Source: Gemmatimonadota bacterium
GTDB taxonomy: Bacteria > Gemmatimonadota > Gemmatimonadetes > Gemmatimonadales > GWC2-71-9
NCBI GenBank assembly: GCA_003220855.1
Contig: QHTP01000035.1
Location: 1-34,354 of the forward strand
Direction: 5' to 3'
DNA length: 34,354 bases
Shown: in pieces, positions 32,052 to 34,354 of the stretch
Numbering within the stretch: position 1 is the stretch's first letter
Layout: every line of letters starts with the position of its first letter
Position numbers and translations under genes: made by a program
Notes under the pieces: generated by a model
Told to the model about the DNA's origin: nothing
Seen by the model: only the letters and a program-made list of their open reading frames with translations
Database searches by the model: none

Positions 32052-33097
32052 CGGGACCGGCCGCCCCCACTCCGCCCCCCGTCGCCCGCCTCGAGCCCGG
32101 CAGCGTCTCGCCCGCGCTCGTCACGGCGCTCTACACCGGCACCGTGCTGTCGCGCGCCGACGCCGCGCTGCTCACGCTCACGGGGCCCGGAGCCGTGACG
32201 TGCGCTCAGGGGCTCCTGACCAACGACCTGGAGCAGGCGGGGGACGGCGCGTTCGTGTACGGCGCGCTCCTCACCCCGAAGGGGATGATCGTCGTGGATG
32301 CCTGGGCGGCGCGACTAGGCGCCACGGTCGGCTTCACGGTGCCGGGCGACGGGCGCGATCGCGCCGTGGCGATCTTCACACGCTCCGTACCTCCCCGCCT
32401 GGCCCGACTGCACGATCACGTGGCGGAAATGGCCATCTACCGGCTGGCGGGCCCGCGCGCGTTCGCGGCCGCCGTGGCGGCCGGCCTCGAGGTGCCGCCT
32501 GCGCCCGGACGCGTCCTCCAGAACGCGGGCGACATCCTCACGGCCCGCGCCACCGATCCGGCGCCCTTCGCCCTCCAGCTCACGGTGCCCGTGGAGCAAG
32601 GCGAGCTGCTCGCCGGTCGGCTCGCGGCTGCGGGAGCGGTCGAGGCCGACCCTGCCATGCTCGAGCTGGCGCGCATCCTGGCGGGATGGCCGCGCCTCGG
32701 CGCCGAAGTGGACGAGAAAACGATCCCGCAGGAAGTCCGCTTCGATGAAATCGGGGGCGTCTCTTACACGAAAGGCTGCTACACCGGGCAGGAGACGGTG
32801 GCGCGGCTGCATTTTCGCGGGCACGCGAATCGCCAGCTGCGGGGCCTCTTGTTCGATCCGGAACCCCCGGCGGCTCCGGCCCAGGGGTGGACCGCCGTCG
32901 TGCATCTCGACCACGACGTGGGCCGGGTGACGAGCCTGGCCTTCGTGCCGGAGGCGGGCGTGTCGGGCGCGGGACGCTGGATCGGGTTGGCGGTCATCCG
33001 CCGCGAGGTCGCGCCGGGCGCGATGGTGCGTGCGGCGGGCCGCGACGCTCGCGTCGTCGACCTCCCCTTCGCCTTCCCCGTCTCCGCGCCGGCATGA
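32048..33097 (+). CDS. ygfZ: YgfZ/GcvT-domain folate-binding protein
   Basis: YgfZ (human homologue IBA57) is a folate-dependent protein needed for maturation or repair of some iron-sulfur enzymes. The protein has 349 residues. The YgfZ signature is complete: K242, G243, C244, Y245, G247, Q248 and E249 in KGCYTGQE, followed by ARLHFRGHANRQL. The N-terminal part has the GcvT-type LLTNDLEQ and ALLTPKGMIVVDAWA strands. Its position behind glcF, a protein with two 4Fe-4S clusters, makes help with that enzyme's clusters a sensible inference. It overlaps the genes on both sides by ATGA. Confidence 0.94.
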   Translation: MTGPAAPTPPPVARLEPGSVSPALVTALYTGTVLSRADAALLTLTGPGAVTCAQGLLTNDLEQAGDGAFVYGALLTPKGMIVVDAWAARLGATVGFTVPGDGRDRAVAIFTRSVPPRLARLHDHVAEMAIYRLAGPRAFAAAVAAGLEVPPAPGRVLQNAGDILTARATDPAPFALQLTVPVEQGELLAGRLAAAGAVEADPAMLELARILAGWPRLGAEVDEKTIPQEVRFDEIGGVSYTKGCYTGQETVARLHFRGHANRQLRGLLFDPEPPAAPAQGWTAVVHLDHDVGRVTSLAFVPEAGVSGAGRWIGLAVIRREVAPGAMVRAAGRDARVVDLPFAFPVSAPA

Positions 33098-34080
33098 CCG
33101 TGCTCGTCACCGGCGCCAGCGGCCTCGTGGGCAGCCACGTGGTCGAGGCGCTGGTGCGCGGGGGTGAGCAGGTGCGTGCGCTGGTGCGGCCCGCCAGCCG
33201 GGACGCGGTCGTGCGCCTCGGCGCCGAGCCGGTCGCGGGAGACGTGACCGATGCCGCAGCGTGGGAGGCCGCGGCGCGCGGTGCGCGCGCCATCGTGCAC
33301 GCCGCCGCGATCGTCCAGCGGCGGGCGTCGTGGGATCAGTACGTGGCGGCGAACGTCGACGCCACCCGGCTCGCTGTCGCCGCCGCGCGAGCCGCCGGCG
33401 CGCGATTGGTCCACATCTCGTCCGTCGCCGTGTACGGCGGCACCGCGGCCTATCCCATCACGCGTGAGCGCCGCGGCGAAGACTATCCGTTCCAGCCCAT
33501 CCCCGATCACGACTTCTACGGTCGCACCAAGCGTATGGCGGAAGCCGTCGTATCCGACGCGGCAGAGCGGCGGGAGGTCGACGCCGTGGCGTTGCGCCCG
33601 ACGGTGATCTACGGAGAGCGGGACCGGATGTTCACGCCGCGTGTGATCCGGGTCCTCCGGCTGCCGGTGGTGCCGCGGATCGGGGCCGGCACGAACCGCC
33701 TGGCGTGCGTGTACGCGGGCAACGTGGCCGCGGCCGTGCTCGCGGCGCTGGCCGCAGGGAATCGCGGATTCCGCGCCTACAACGTGACGAGCGACGGGCC
33801 CCCCGCGCTGTCGCAACGTGAGTTTTTCGCCGCCTTCGCGGCGGCGCTGGGCCGCCCCTACCGGCCGCTGCCGATCCCCGCGGCGCTCGCGGCAACCGTG
33901 GCCGCACTCCTCACCGCCCGCCGGCTCGCCGGCGCGGCCGTGTCGTTCCTGAGCGGCGACAATCCGTACAGCGACTCGGCGGTCCGCGCCGACCTGGGCT
34001 GGCGTCCCGCCACATCCGCTCCGGCCGCGATCGCGCGCACCGTGGCCTGGTTCGTCGCAAACGAAAAGCCCGGGCGCTAG
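33094..34080 (+). CDS. NAD-dependent epimerase/dehydratase family protein (extended SDR)
   Basis: A 328-residue extended short-chain dehydrogenase. The Rossmann motif TGASGLVGSH is at 6-15. The catalytic residues are S110 (HISSVAVYG) and Y142/K146 in YGRTK. RPTVIYGERD follows, and the C-terminal half carries the substrate-binding region. Relatives act on nucleotide sugars, steroids or flavonoids; the substrate is not determined. It is the last gene of the glc operon, starting with an ATGA overlap on ygfZ. Its final codons contain a hairpin that looks like the terminator of the convergent gene. Confidence 0.92.
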   Translation: MTVLVTGASGLVGSHVVEALVRGGEQVRALVRPASRDAVVRLGAEPVAGDVTDAAAWEAAARGARAIVHAAAIVQRRASWDQYVAANVDATRLAVAAARAAGARLVHISSVAVYGGTAAYPITRERRGEDYPFQPIPDHDFYGRTKRMAEAVVSDAAERREVDAVALRPTVIYGERDRMFTPRVIRVLRLPVVPRIGAGTNRLACVYAGNVAAAVLAALAAGNRGFRAYNVTSDGPPALSQREFFAAFAAALGRPYRPLPIPAALAATVAALLTARRLAGAAVSFLSGDNPYSDSAVRADLGWRPATSAPAAIARTVAWFVANEKPGR

Positions 34081-34088
34081 TCCCGGGC
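34064..34088 (-). terminator. Intrinsic terminator of the methionine-rich lipoprotein gene
   Basis: On the minus strand GCCCGGG (34088-34082) and CCCGGGC (34074-34068) form a perfect 7-bp stem with a 7-base loop, followed by TTTT at 34067-34064. It begins 26 nt after the stop at 34115 and lies inside the last codons of the convergent epimerase gene. Confidence 0.7.
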
Positions 34089-34114
34089 ATCGTCACTGAT
34101 CGGAGCGGAGCCGC

Positions 34115-34354
34115 TTACGGCTTCTTCTTCGCGGCCGGCTTCGCTGCGGGCTTGGCAGCGGGGGCCGCCATCTTCTTCGCCGTGTCGGCCATCATCATGT
34201 GCTTGGACGTGTCGGCCATCGGCATCTGCATTTTCGACGTGTCGCTGCTCATCTGCATCATGTTGTGGGACGTGTCTGCGGCGGCCGCGGCGGGCTTCTG
34301 CTCGGCCTTCTGACACGCGCCCATCGCCACCACGGCGAGGACCATTGCGAGACG
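34115..34354 (-). CDS. Methionine-rich small lipoprotein (5' end beyond the window)
   Basis: The frame is open to the window edge; an ATG at 34345 is possible, but an arginine codon before it suggests the true start lies outside. The hydrophobic segment LAMVLAVVAMGAC ends in a cysteine suited to lipid attachment, although the lipobox is not ideal. The mature part has about four imperfect 9-11-residue units starting DTS or DTA, with ten methionines in some 33 residues (words such as SKMQMPM and SKHMMM), then an alanine-lysine tail AAKPAAKPAAKKKP. Methionine and histidine clusters of this kind are known in periplasmic copper binding, but low complexity alone can give them. The function is unknown. 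Confidence 0.65.
   Translation of the reverse strand, partial: RLAMVLAVVAMGACQKAEQKPAAAAADTSHNMMQMSSDTSKMQMPMADTSKHMMMADTAKKMAAPAAKPAAKPAAKKKP

Overview
The window looks like one chromosomal stretch of a GC-rich (by eye roughly two thirds G+C), Gram-negative (diderm) bacterium. The outer-membrane assembly pair (Omp85 barrel plus TamB), the lipoprotein enzyme Lgt, putative lipoproteins and a sigma-54-type activator all need or imply two membranes and a sigma-54 RNA polymerase. Gene content and style (dense operons joined by ATGA or GTGA overlaps, GTG and TTG starts, an FTR1 permease fused to cytochrome c) suggest Gemmatimonadota or a nearby phylum. That is an inference; there is no rRNA gene here to test it. 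I see no phage, IS, CRISPR or tRNA, and no gene-free stretch over 300 bases. The longest gap is 26115-26392.

Layout. (1) 1-3053, plus strand: tail of a thioredoxin-like protein, a YbbR/CdaR-like protein, tsaD and lgt. (2) 3061-9621, minus strand: P1-family aminopeptidase, YkfC-like NlpC/P60 peptidase, HAD phosphatase, CYTH protein, an unrecognised membrane protein and acpS, then a cytochrome c-FTR1 fusion with its own promoter. (3) 9679-10299: a lone receiver protein whose stop codon overlaps that of the convergent operon. (4) 10296-19295, minus strand: Omp85 (BamA/TamA-like), tamB, lipid kinase, NtrC-type regulator and a small zinc-ribbon protein in one tight operon. (5) 19369-23319, plus strand, from a back-to-back promoter: peptide-binding protein, a DppB-type permease without DppC or ATPases, and a PBP4-type carboxypeptidase overlapping the permease gene by 35 nt. 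(6) 23395-26114: ferredoxin-NADP reductase, divergent from a PduO-type adenosyltransferase plus aroB. (7) 26115-27286: an AT-rich region with a cluster of DnaA-box-like 9-mers, then a primary-type sigma-70 factor. (8) 27413-34080, plus strand: glcD, glcE, glcF, HAD phosphatase, ygfZ and an epimerase, all coupled. (9) 34115-34354: a methionine-rich lipoprotein on the minus strand.

The most unusual feature is a set of short-period repeat elements placed at gene ends or inside genes. Two of them, at the 3' end of glcD (28825-28902) and inside glcF (30572-30649), share one architecture although their repeat words differ: five 7-bp units, an 8-bp centre, then five 7-bp units in inverted orientation, 78 bp in all. 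Because 78 is divisible by three and neither copy has an in-frame stop, both are translated. Related but different arrays lie at 160-194 (7-bp units spanning a stop and a start codon), 7613-7636 (8-bp units ending on a stop codon), 23304-23394 (13-bp units between convergent genes) and 27285-27394 (8-bp units around a perfect terminator hairpin). The second item worth testing is the DnaA-box cluster ahead of the sigma factor, which could be a replication origin or a DnaA-controlled promoter.
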